This document shows positions 7,184 through 16,190 of a stretch of 34,815 nt of DNA, in pieces; within the stretch, counting starts at the first letter, position 1; every line of letters begins with the position of its first letter. Made by a program: the position numbers and the translations under genes. The stretch is from Flavobacterium sp. (GTDB lineage: Bacteria; Bacteroidota; Bacteroidia; Flavobacteriales; Flavobacteriaceae), in contig NZ_JAPZSP010000028.1 in NCBI RefSeq assembly GCF_027531705.1, positions 1 through 34,815 on the forward strand. The letters run 5' to 3'. The notes under the pieces were generated by a model. It was not told the origin of the DNA, searched no databases, and was given only the letters and a program-made list of their open reading frames with translations.

Positions 7184-7978
7184 TCAGATTAATTCTTTTA
7201 GAATTATATAGATCCCCATAACTAGAACAAGCCAACCAAAACCTGTTTTTAGTTTTTCTCCAGAGTATTTTTTTGAAATTGAATTTCCGATAAAAACACC
7301 AATTATGGAACAGAATGTAAAAGTTAAAAGTAATTTCCAATCAATAATTTGATCTGGTCGTAAGTCACCTAGAAAACCAATTAAAGATTGAGTTGCTACA
7401 ATGAAAAGAGAAGTTCCAACAGCAGTTTTCATAGGTGTTCTTGTCAAATAAAGTAAAGCTGGAATGATAAGAAATCCGCCGCCAGCACCAACAAAACCTG
7501 CTACAAAGCCAATTAACAGCCCAATACTAATTATCTTAAAATAGTTGGGTTTTATATAACCTTCAATGATTTCTTTGGATGGTTTTATCATTCTAATAGA
7601 AGCAGAAATCATCACAATGGCAAAAATTACCATTATAAAGACCGATTTATTTAGAGTAAATGATTGATTAGAAAATATAATAGTTGGAATTGAAGGCACA
7701 ACAAATTTTCGAGTTATGAAAACCGAAAAAATAGTTGGTATTCCGAATAGAAAAACTTTTCTAAAATCGACTAAATTAGCTTTTGCTTTTTGAATACCAC
7801 CAAATAAAGCTGTTGTACCTACTGTAAATAATGAATAGGCTGTTGCCAAAATAGGTTCGACACTCATAACATATACCAAAATTGGAACGGAAAGTATTGA
7901 ACCACCACTTCCCACTAAGCCAAGTGTGACACCAACAATAACTGCTAAAAAATATCCAATTAAGTGATTGATTTCCAT
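7184..7978 (-). CDS. TauE/SafE-family sulfite/organosulfonate exporter
   Basis: 264 residues with about seven or eight membrane helices. The family's two Gly-rich repeats are present: GVTLGLVGSGGSILSVPIL near residue 16 and GFVAGFVGAGGGFLIIPALL near residue 157. TauE/SafE proteins export sulfite, sulfoacetate or related anions. Next to two persulfide dioxygenases, which yield sulfite or thiosulfate, this is a coherent waste exit. Its ATG directly follows the stop of the Crp/Fnr gene (TAGATG), so translation is probably coupled. Confidence 0.9.
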   Translation of the reverse strand: MEINHLIGYFLAVIVGVTLGLVGSGGSILSVPILVYVMSVEPILATAYSLFTVGTTALFGGIQKAKANLVDFRKVFLFGIPTIFSVFITRKFVVPSIPTIIFSNQSFTLNKSVFIMVIFAIVMISASIRMIKPSKEIIEGYIKPNYFKIISIGLLIGFVAGFVGAGGGFLIIPALLYLTRTPMKTAVGTSLFIVATQSLIGFLGDLRPDQIIDWKLLLTFTFCSIIGVFIGNSISKKYSGEKLKTGFGWLVLVMGIYIILKELI

Positions 7979-8614
7979 CTATTTATTGGTCAGTAATTCT
8001 ATTGATGCTCTGTGCAATCTTATTCTTCCTTCGTTTTCTAACGCTTTCAATAATCTTGAAATCACTACTCTTGAAGTATGCAAATCATAAGCGATTTCTT
8101 GATGCGTACTTTGGATTTCTTTTGATTTGTTGATTTTAGCTTTATCAAAAAGATAATTTAGCAAACGTTCATCCATATTCATAAAAGCCAAATTATCAAT
8201 AGCAGAAAGCATTTCTTTCAATCGATTATTGTAGCTGTTAAAAACAAAATTCCTCCATGATTTATACTTTCCTAACCATTCTTCCATTTTGTTTACAGGA
8301 ATCATGATTAATTTGACATCCGTTTCGGCTACAGCTCTAATTTCGCTTTTAGTATCACCAAGGCAGCAAGCCATTGTCATAGCGCAAGTATCGCCTTTTT
8401 CGATGAAATATAATAGCAATTCACCTTCGTCAAAATCTTCTCTCAAAATTTTAATTGCACCTTTCAATAATAAAGGCATATTTTTGATATAATCGCCAAA
8501 ATCAATTAGAACATCACCTTCTTTGAAATCGTGGATATGTGCTACATGAGCAATTTCTTCCAGAAGTTTTTCTTCAAAAATGGTTCCGTAACTTTCTTTT
8601 ATGATATCTAGCAT
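7979..8614 (-). CDS. Crp/Fnr-family transcriptional regulator
   Basis: 211 residues. Residues 20-120 form a cNMP-binding-type jelly roll (FKEGDVLIDFG, PLLLKGAIKIL), then a long dimer helix (about 130-150). The C-terminal winged helix has the recognition part STHQEIAYDLHTSRVVISRL. The effector domain lacks the phosphate-binding Arg/Ser pattern of CRP but has three cysteines in TCAMTMACCLG (near residues 80-88), so a thiol, persulfide or redox signal is plausible. It is coupled to DUF1801 upstream (TAATG) and TauE downstream. Likely regulator of the two cstB promoters, inferred from the dyads there. Confidence 0.92.
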   Translation of the reverse strand: MLDIIKESYGTIFEEKLLEEIAHVAHIHDFKEGDVLIDFGDYIKNMPLLLKGAIKILREDFDEGELLLYFIEKGDTCAMTMACCLGDTKSEIRAVAETDVKLIMIPVNKMEEWLGKYKSWRNFVFNSYNNRLKEMLSAIDNLAFMNMDERLLNYLFDKAKINKSKEIQSTHQEIAYDLHTSRVVISRLLKALENEGRIRLHRASIELLTNK

Positions 8615-9072
8615 TAGTTTCTTTTTAACATTTTTTCGTATTGTTCAATCCATTGTTCAACTGTTACTTTTGAAAGTAATTCACCTATTAAATCAAAAGG
8701 AATATCATCCATTTTTTTAAAACGAATACAACTTTTTCCCATATCTAATTTTGATTTGCAATGTTTAGGATATTCAGAAGCAAACCAATCGTGCAAGTTT
8801 TTATCTGAATAAACCATCATGTGATAGATGTTTATGGAATTCTTTTGAGAAGCTATTGCAAAAAATGGCAAAGGATCTTTTGGATTGCAATGATATCCAT
8901 TTGGATAAATAGAATGTGGCACGACATAGCCTAACATTCCATAACTCATTTGTTCTTCAAACCCTTTTGGAAGATTTTTTAAAGTTATTTCACGAAGTTT
9001 TTGCATTACTTCTTTTCTATCTTCAGGAAGCTCAGCTATATATTGTTCAGGATTTATTGCTTTTGATTGCAT
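8614..9072 (-). CDS. DUF1801 domain protein
   Basis: 152 residues of the DUF1801 (YdhG-like) fold: N-terminal helix PEQYIAELPEDRKEVMQKLRE, then EEQMSYGMLGYVVP and the FFAIASQKNSINIYHMMVYS strands, ending in DMGKSCIRFKKMDDIPFDLI. Members are small cytoplasmic proteins of unsettled function. It is the first gene of the operon with the Crp/Fnr regulator and TauE; its stop and the regulator's ATG share one base (TAATG). Whether its role is linked to sulfur is not evident. Confidence 0.88.
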   Translation of the reverse strand: MQSKAINPEQYIAELPEDRKEVMQKLREITLKNLPKGFEEQMSYGMLGYVVPHSIYPNGYHCNPKDPLPFFAIASQKNSINIYHMMVYSDKNLHDWFASEYPKHCKSKLDMGKSCIRFKKMDDIPFDLIGELLSKVTVEQWIEQYEKMLKRN

Positions 9073-9110
9073 AAATTATAAATTAAAACAATTTTTATAT
9101 GATTTTACAA

Positions 9111-9118
9111 CAAATATA
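9111..9118 (-). promoter_or_regulatory. -7 box of the DUF1801-crp-tauE operon
   Basis: On the minus strand TATATTTG fits TAnnTTTG, 39 bases before the ATG at 9072. No cstB-type dyad is present at the 36.5-base spacing here, so autoregulation through that site type is not supported. Confidence 0.55.
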
Positions 9119-9154
9119 GTGATTCTATATAATTTTCCATAGTATTCATTTTAA

Positions 9155-11353
<2,199 letters not shown>

Positions 11354-11380
11354 TTTAGTTTCATCTTGTAACAATTCAAA

Positions 11381-11411
11381 AGAACCACCTATTAATTTAG
11401 GTGGTTTTTTA
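11381..11411 (+). terminator. Terminator after GH97
   Basis: AACCACCT (11383-11390) pairs with AGGTGGTT (11399-11406) across 8 bases and is followed by TTTT. Confidence 0.85.
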
Positions 11412-11463
11412 GTTTTCAAAATTTAATGATTGCGGGAATAATGTGGACTAAACTAAAAAATAA

Positions 11464-11501
11464 AAAACCCTAAATAATTGATAATCAATTGTTAGGGTTT
11501 T
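11464..11501. terminator. Strong symmetric hairpin, probable bidirectional terminator
   Basis: AAAACCCTAA (11464-11473) pairs with TTAGGGTTTT (11492-11501). The intervening bases contain a second dyad (AATTGAT/ATCAATT), so the whole 38 bases fold as one long hairpin with A- and T-rich ends. It lies immediately before the tRNA-Ser-like fragment. Confidence 0.75.
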
Positions 11502-11506
11502 AATTC

Positions 11507-11524
11507 TGCGGAGAAAGAGGGATT
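11507..11524 (-). other. Fragment resembling a tRNA-Ser 3' end (putative attachment-site scar)
   Basis: On the minus strand these bases read AATCCCTCTTTCTCCGCA, which matches the T-arm end and acceptor stem of Bacteroidetes tRNA-Ser genes. No tRNA body follows, so it is not a working tRNA. Many integrative elements leave such a 3'-end duplicate as an att site. The flank 11525-11754 holds no gene; it has a short tandem repeat, TGACACCTC twice at 11581-11601. Confidence 0.5.
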
Positions 11525-11754
11525 TGTCTGCTACAAAAGTCACCAATAAAATCAACACTTCACAAAGCATATTATTTAAGTGACACCTCGACTGACACCT
11601 CTTTTATAAGGTTACTATTATTCTAAATTCAAAGTAGTCAAATATAAGGATAATTATTTGAATATTAAAGTATCAAGACTAAAAATTGAACTAGTTACTT
11701 AAGTATTTATAGGTACTTTTCTCGATTAAAATTCGTTTTAGCATTTCTTCTATT

Positions 11755-11958
11755 TTAACCAAAAATCAAGTGAGTTACTTGTTCATATTTTATGCCACTA
11801 TATGTACAGAACTCTTCAATCGTCAGAAACTCATTTTCGAGCTTATTGAGGTCTTTTTTTATCTTTTGCATCAATCTAGTACTTTGACGATAACTCTTGC
11901 CTGTTATTCGTTGTATGTCCTTCGGATAGATGCATACCCTCTGATTATTCAATTTCAT
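11755..11958 (-). CDS. Small HTH-like protein of unknown function
   Basis: 67 residues, basic and all-helical (ICIYPKDIQRITGKSYRQST, then LMQKIKKDLNKLENEFLTIEEFCTYSG). The IQRITGKSYRQST segment looks like a helix-turn-helix recognition unit and LTIEEFCTYSGI like a second one. Similar short proteins occur widely in Flavobacteriaceae near mobile DNA; I do not know a named family. It is divergent from the cassette starting at 12225. A 15-bp dyad, TATAGC-TAT-GCTATA (11978-11992), lies 20 bases before its ATG and could be its own operator. Confidence 0.6.
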   Translation of the reverse strand: MKLNNQRVCIYPKDIQRITGKSYRQSTRLMQKIKKDLNKLENEFLTIEEFCTYSGIKYEQVTHLIFG

Positions 11959-11977
11959 ACTTTATCTATACCTTTGA

Positions 11978-11992
11978 TATAGCTATGCTATA
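11978..11992. promoter_or_regulatory. Dyad between the HTH-like gene and the cassette
   Basis: TATAGCTATGCTATA, two 6-base arms around TAT. Possible operator for the divergent small HTH-like protein. The rest of the gap to 12225 has no gene; it holds two ACACTTGT copies (about 12073 and 12101). Confidence 0.35.
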
Positions 11993-12224
11993 CTTCTGAC
12001 GTGCAGAAAATCTTTTGCAATTTAGTTATAATTTTTCATACTTATTTATTGGCTTTTTATGTTCATTTAAGACACTTGTGTCGATTTTGGACATATGGTA
12101 CACTTGTTACTTTTTCTTTAGTGAAATGCTTTGTAAACTTTGCTTTAATCATTCAAAATGTGGTTGCAACTGATTGAAAGAATGAAGGAGATTTTAGATG
12201 AATGTTTAACAAAATTTTGAAGTT

Positions 12225-12983
12225 ATGGCTAGACAGAAAGGCATAATTAAATTGAAAGGTACTATCGGAGATATTACTTTTTACAAAACGCAAGATGGAC
12301 ACTTGGCAAGAGAAAAAGGCGGAATTGACGCTAGTAGAATTGCAAGTGATCCTGCGTTTCAAAGAACTCGTGAGAATGGCTCCGAGTTTGGCAGAGCTGG
12401 TAAAGCAGGAAAAATGCTTAGAACAGCTTTAAGACCATTGCTTTTAAATTCTGCTGATGGTAGAATGGTGAGCCGTTTGACACAAGCTATGGTAAAAGTT
12501 ATACAAGCAGATACAACTAGTGATAGAGGTTTGCGTAACGTAATTGATGGAGAAGCTGAATTGCTATTTGGTTTTGAATTTAATATTCGTGGTAAGCTTG
12601 GTACAACTTTGTTTGCTCCGTTTGTGGCAACTATTGACCGTGTGGCTGGTGAAATTACTGTGGATTTGGCATCATTTATTCCTGCGAATATGATAGCAGC
12701 ACCAAGTGGAACTACTCACTACAAAATCATTTCTGGTGGAGCTGAGATTGATTTTGAAGCTGAAACGTATGTGGTTGCTACTTCTGAAACGGCAATTTTA
12801 CCTTGGGACGGAACTGCTACTGCTCCAATTAATCAAGTGAATGCAGTTACTGCTAACTCAACTAAGCCATTGTTTTTGGCTTTAGGTGTTGAGTTCTATC
12901 AAGAGATTAATGGGCAAATGTATCCATTGAAAAATGGTGCTTTTAACCCATTGTCTGTAGCGAAAGTTGACAGCGGTGTGTAA
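12225..12983 (+). CDS. Unknown 252-aa protein, first gene of a phage-like cassette
   Basis: 252 residues, no signal peptide or membrane segment. The N-terminus is basic and Gly-rich (MARQKGIIKLKGTIGDITFY, then HLAREKGG and RTRENGSEFGRAGKAG). A helical stretch follows, then from about residue 115 a beta-rich half with alternating Thr/Val/Ala strands (LFAPFVATIDRVAGEITVDL) and an Ig-like character. A basic head plus repetitive beta tail suggests a structural or secreted phage-derived protein, but I do not recognise a family. It is coupled by TAATG to the DUF5675 gene, with two small membrane proteins behind, so export or lysis by that set is possible (inference). Confidence 0.7.
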   Translation: MARQKGIIKLKGTIGDITFYKTQDGHLAREKGGIDASRIASDPAFQRTRENGSEFGRAGKAGKMLRTALRPLLLNSADGRMVSRLTQAMVKVIQADTTSDRGLRNVIDGEAELLFGFEFNIRGKLGTTLFAPFVATIDRVAGEITVDLASFIPANMIAAPSGTTHYKIISGGAEIDFEAETYVVATSETAILPWDGTATAPINQVNAVTANSTKPLFLALGVEFYQEINGQMYPLKNGAFNPLSVAKVDSGV

Positions 12984-13375
12984 TGGTCATTTGGTTAACT
13001 AGAACTTATTTCCCTGAAGGAACGAATGGTAAACTCGAATGCGAAGGCAAATTGATTTGTAACACAATTGAATTGCCGTGGAAGATGAACGAAACGAAGG
13101 TTTCCTGTGTTCCGGAAGGGAAATATTTTATTAGAAAGCGATATAGTGCGAAATACCAATGGCATTTGGAATTGGTGGATGTGCCAAACAGAACTTATAT
13201 TTTGATACATCCTGCTAATAATGCGAAAAAGGAATTGCGTGGCTGTATTGCTCCTGTTACGAAACTTTCTGGACCTGGATTAGGTTTACTATCTAGAAAA
13301 GCTTTTACAAAGGTGAAAGACTTAGTTTACAAAGCTTTAGACAATAAAGAAAGTGTAGAATTGATTGTACAATAG
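12983..13375 (+). CDS. DUF5675 family protein
   Basis: 130 residues matching the DUF5675 family common in Bacteroidetes phages and elements: LTRTYFPEGTNGKLECEGKL, ICNTIELPWK, CVPEGKYFIRKRYS, then ILIHPANNAKKELRGCIAP. The conserved His-Pro-Ala-Asn and Arg-Gly-Cys-Ile-Ala-Pro motifs resemble the active centre of L,D-transpeptidase or hydrolase-like domains, so a cell-wall activity has been suggested, without proof here. No signal peptide. The start shares one base with the stop of the preceding gene (TAATG). Confidence 0.85.
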   Translation: MVIWLTRTYFPEGTNGKLECEGKLICNTIELPWKMNETKVSCVPEGKYFIRKRYSAKYQWHLELVDVPNRTYILIHPANNAKKELRGCIAPVTKLSGPGLGLLSRKAFTKVKDLVYKALDNKESVELIVQ

Positions 13376-13409
13376 TGATCCTTTACAGGATGACATAAAA
13401 AGAAAGATT

Positions 13410-13703
13410 ATGAATGTAGTAGAACGTGCTAAGGCACCCACTCCGAAATTTTTTAAGGTGTTGCGCACCATTGGATTAGCCTTATTAGCAGTAAGTGGAA
13501 GCATTGTAGCTGCTCCAGTAGCTTTACCTGCTGTTGTTGTAACCGTTGCGGGTTATGCTGCCGTTGCAGGTGGTGTTTTATCAGCAGTAAGCCAAATTAC
13601 CGTTGATACTTCGACAAGCTCAGCAACCGTAGAGGATAATACTATCCTGGGCAACAAAAAAGATGAGGCAAAGCCCGAAACTGACGTTGGAGGAAATGGA
13701 TAA
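13410..13703 (+). CDS. Small membrane protein of the cassette
   Basis: 97 residues from the ATG at 13410, which follows an A/G-rich stretch (AAAGAAAGATT). A longer reading from 13365 would start inside the DUF5675 gene and is less likely. A basic head (MNVVERAKAPTPKFFKVLR) is followed by two hydrophobic Ala/Val/Gly-rich segments (about residues 18-36 and 40-62) and an acidic, Ser/Thr-rich tail ending KPETDVGGNG. Holins and other lysis or export accessory proteins have this size and layout, but no family is recognised. It overlaps the next gene by 8 bases. Confidence 0.65.
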   Translation: MNVVERAKAPTPKFFKVLRTIGLALLAVSGSIVAAPVALPAVVVTVAGYAAVAGGVLSAVSQITVDTSTSSATVEDNTILGNKKDEAKPETDVGGNG

Positions 13704-13869
13704 TTCCTTAACTTTGAGGGCAGGAACTTTTGGAGGATTTGCATTGAGTGTTATTCCTAATTTAACCTCAGCAGATGTCTTAAAAACAATTGTTTTAGCC
13801 TTTATTGGAGCAGTAGTGAGTTTTGGTGTTACCTTGCTTTTAAAACACTTAACATCGAAAAAGAAATAA
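13696..13869 (+). CDS. Very small membrane protein, holin-like
   Basis: 57 residues from the ATG at 13696, inside ATGGATAA where the preceding gene stops; a longer start at 13663 would overlap that gene by 41 bases. There are two hydrophobic stretches (AGTFGGFALSVIP and VLKTIVLAFIGAVVSFGVTL) and a lysine-rich end HLTSKKK. One or two membrane passes plus a basic tail are holin-like; function is unproven. Last gene of the cassette, and its final codons begin the 55-base tail repeat. Confidence 0.6.
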   Translation: MDNSLTLRAGTFGGFALSVIPNLTSADVLKTIVLAFIGAVVSFGVTLLLKHLTSKKK

Positions 13870-13912
13870 GCTCAGTTTTGACTGGTAACCTTTACTGAGT
13901 ATGAGAAAGCCT
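13858..13912 (+). repeat. Cassette tail repeat, copy 1
   Basis: 55 bases starting at the last Lys codons and stop of the 57-aa gene. It is identical to 14850-14904 except at three positions and includes a CTCAGT/ACTGAG hairpin (13871-13876 with 13894-13899). Confidence 0.9.
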
Positions 13913-13938
13913 AATCATAAAAGATTAGGCTTTTTTGC
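13906..13938 (+). terminator. Cassette terminator
   Basis: AAAGCCTAATC pairs with GATTAGGCTTT over 11 bases, followed by T-rich sequence. The stem differs from that of copy 2 but stays paired. Confidence 0.9.
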
Positions 13939-14095
13939 TATAACGGTTGTAATGTGTAACAAAACTTGTAGTAGAAATTGAAATTTAGAATTAAACATAT
14001 TAAAATTGAGCCACTTTGAAAATATAAACTAATCTTCGGTAAATATCTTACATCTTTGTTTTATTTAGTTTGATTACAATAGAGATTCTAATCAC

Positions 14096-14563
14096 TCAGC
14101 TTCGTTTAGTCTCAAGATTTTCAATTGCCTTAATTATTTTTTCTGCTTTTTGATCATCCGTTGCAACAGTCGAAATTTCGTTTAGAATTTGAATCTTTTC
14201 TATTTTATCTAATCGCTCAAAAATATGCAAAACTTGCGCATCTTTAAAACACTCTAAAATTTCAGAATTATCATTTGTTTCTGTTTGATTTTCCAGATAT
14301 AAAGTTACAATTACGGTATCTCCGCCATTTTTGTTTATTGCATTTCTAATTTCTGAATTTATAGCCATTTTTTTGTCTGAATTTTTTACTGGTCCTAAAT
14401 TCTTATTCTTAATTTCATAGCTATCAATAGTTCCTGAAACTTTTAAATCACCCCATTTACCTTTAATATCTTTGGTATTTGGAATTATCAATTGATAAGT
14501 CCAAGCTCCATTTCCTGGAATGTATTGTAGCGTTAATTTTTCATTTTCGACAATATAATTCAT
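14096..14563 (-). CDS. DUF1905 / YdeI-like domain protein
   Basis: 155 residues. Residues 1-85 show the DUF1905 beta-barrel pattern (WTYQLIIPNTKDIKGKWG, LKVSGTIDSYEI, INSEIRNAINKNGGDTVIVTL). The end has the helical YdeI/OmpD-associated-type tail (LHIFERLDKIEKIQILNEI, then KAEKIIKAIENL). Members are small cytoplasmic proteins, loosely linked to bacteriocin protection, with unknown mechanism. It stands alone between the two cassette tails, opposite in orientation. Confidence 0.75.
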   Translation of the reverse strand: MNYIVENEKLTLQYIPGNGAWTYQLIIPNTKDIKGKWGDLKVSGTIDSYEIKNKNLGPVKNSDKKMAINSEIRNAINKNGGDTVIVTLYLENQTETNDNSEILECFKDAQVLHIFERLDKIEKIQILNEISTVATDDQKAEKIIKAIENLETKRS

Positions 14564-14746
14564 TCTGTTTTCAATTTTTTAAAGGTTTTTAAATTTCAAT
14601 TTGGTTTGTTATCATTATTGTCAAATCTTACAAATGCAATTTAGTACTAATACTCCTTGAATTATGTTGGTTGACACTAATAAATAGCAAATTGTATTCA
14701 AATATAAATGAATTCTTTCGATATGGTTTCTTTGATATAATAAAAA

Positions 14747-14772
14747 AAGCCCAGACTAATTAGTCTAGGCTT
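14747..14772 (-). terminator. Orphan terminator of a decayed gene
   Basis: On the minus strand AAGCCTAGACTAATTAGTCT then GGGCTT is an almost perfect dyad followed by seven T. It sits just below the gene remnant at 14778-14843. Confidence 0.75.
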
Positions 14773-14777
14773 ACATC

Positions 14778-14843
14778 CTATTTCATTCTATACCTCATCA
14801 AAATAGTGTTTCTTACTTCGTTTATTAAGTGGATGCTTCCTTT
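14778..14843 (-). pseudogene. C-terminal remnant of a DUF6943-like gene
   Basis: On the minus strand this reads KGSIHLINEVRNTILMRYRM-K-stop, which matches the last residues of the intact gene at 22599-23108 (KNIHLINELRNAILMRYRMK) at most positions. Nothing upstream of 14843 continues the frame; instead the cassette tail repeat begins at 14850. It is therefore only the end of a former gene. The rest of the 14564-14945 gap is AT-rich and has no further gene. Confidence 0.8.
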
Positions 14844-14849
14844 TAACCT

Positions 14850-14904
14850 AAAAAGAAATAAACTCAGTTTTGGCTGGTAACATTTACTGAGTATGAGAAA
14901 GCCT
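14850..14904 (+). repeat. Cassette tail repeat, copy 2
   Basis: 55 bases matching 13858-13912 at 52 positions, with the end codons (AAAAAGAAATAA) of a lost small gene. It shows that a second, related cassette once ended here. Confidence 0.9.
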
Positions 14905-14927
14905 GAATTATGTTCAGGCTTTTTTGT
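14898..14927 (+). terminator. Terminator of the decayed second cassette
   Basis: AAAGCCTGAA pairs with TTCAGGCTTT, followed by five more T. It lies 19 bases from the end of ilvA on the opposite strand. Confidence 0.85.
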
Positions 14928-14945
14928 AAAATTATATTTTGAAAT

Positions 14946-16190
14946 TTATAGAATTAGGTGCGTAAATAAATCTACATTTTCATTCAAGTATTGATAATTA
15001 AATTTTCTTCGTTTTAATTGTTCTTCAATTTTTATGAAATCTTTTTTATTCTTTAATTCAATACCTACAACAGCTGGTCCACTTTCTCTATTATTTTTTT
15101 TGGAAAACTGAAAATAAGTAATATCATCTTCCTTACCTAAAACTTCGCTAACAAATTCCTTTAACGCTCCTGGTCGTTGTGGGAAATTAATAATAAAATA
15201 ATGTTTTAATCCTTCATAAAGTAGTGAACGTTCTTTAATTTCTTCTGTTCTGGTGATATCATTATTACTGCCACTTACAATACACACAACATTTTTTCCT
15301 TTGATTTGTTCTTTGTAAAAATCTAAAGCCGCAATAGTTAAAGCTCCCGCTGGTTCTACCACTATTGCTTCTTCATTATACAAACGTAAAATAGTGGTAC
15401 ACACCTTTCCTTCAGGAACTAATACCACATCATGTAAACTTTTTTTACAAATTTCGAAAGTCTTTTCACCAACACGCTTTACCGCAGCACCATCAATAAA
15501 TTTATCAATATCATCTAAAGTTGTATTTCTACCATTTTCCATAGATGTTTTCATAGAAGCTGCTCCTAAAGGTTCCACTCCTATAATTTTTGTATTTGGA
15601 CTTAATTGACTGAACACCATAGATACTCCAGCTGCCAAACCACCTCCACCTATTGGAACAAAAAGATAATCAATAGGTAATTTTGTATCTTCTAACAATT
15701 CTAAAGCTACAGTTCCTTGACCTGCAATTACTTTTTCATCATCGAAAGGATGAATAAAAACTGCATTTTGTTGGTTACAAAAAAGACTAGCATAGTGAAA
15801 GGCTTCGTCAAAAGTATCGCCTTTTAAAACCACCTCAACTTTATCTTTTCCAAATAATTTCACTTGCTTTATTTTTTGCAATGGAGTTGTAACTGGCATA
15901 AAAATAGTGGCTTTTATATGCAGTTTATTACAAGCATAAGCCACACCTTGCGCGTGATTTCCTGCGCTAGCACAAACTACTCCTTTTTGTTTTTCTGAAT
16001 CCTCAAGTGAAAGAATTTTATTATAAGCCCCTCTCAATTTATAAGAACGAACCGGTTGTAAATCTTCCCGTTTTAGCCAAACCTGAGCAGAGAATTCTTC
16101 ACTCAGGTTTTCATTTTTCATCAAAGGCGTATGGATGGCAACTTCTTTGATGTTTTCTTGGGCTTTGTATATGTTGTCTAACACCTTCAT
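14946..16190 (-). CDS. ilvA: Threonine ammonia-lyase (threonine deaminase)
   Basis: 414 residues. It makes 2-oxobutanoate from threonine, the committed step to isoleucine, with PLP. The PLP lysine is in RSYKLRGAYNK (near residue 51). The phosphate-binding Gly-rich loop is VPIGGGGLAAG near residue 180. An ACT-like regulatory domain fills the last 85 residues (HYFIINFPQRPGALKEFVSE), suggesting isoleucine feedback control. Its ATG shares one base with the ilvC stop (TAATG). Last gene of the ilv operon. Confidence 0.96.
   Translation of the reverse strand: MKVLDNIYKAQENIKEVAIHTPLMKNENLSEEFSAQVWLKREDLQPVRSYKLRGAYNKILSLEDSEKQKGVVCASAGNHAQGVAYACNKLHIKATIFMPVTTPLQKIKQVKLFGKDKVEVVLKGDTFDEAFHYASLFCNQQNAVFIHPFDDEKVIAGQGTVALELLEDTKLPIDYLFVPIGGGGLAAGVSMVFSQLSPNTKIIGVEPLGAASMKTSMENGRNTTLDDIDKFIDGAAVKRVGEKTFEICKKSLHDVVLVPEGKVCTTILRLYNEEAIVVEPAGALTIAALDFYKEQIKGKNVVCIVSGSNNDITRTEEIKERSLLYEGLKHYFIINFPQRPGALKEFVSEVLGKEDDITYFQFSKKNNRESGPAVVGIELKNKKDFIKIEEQLKRRKFNYQYLNENVDLFTHLIL

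Noticed and set aside
11507..11524. Possible complete tRNA-Ser gene
   Set aside because: Only the 3' end matches; no D-arm, anticodon arm or 5' acceptor strand is present within 100 bases.
13365..13409. Longer start for the 97-aa membrane protein
   Set aside because: It begins inside the DUF5675 gene and adds a charged head before the basic N-terminus; the inner ATG follows a purine-rich stretch.
12225..14927. Diversity-generating retroelement (repeat pair near a beta-rich protein)
   Set aside because: No reverse transcriptase or Avd gene; the repeated part is outside the coding sequence and differences are not at adenines only.
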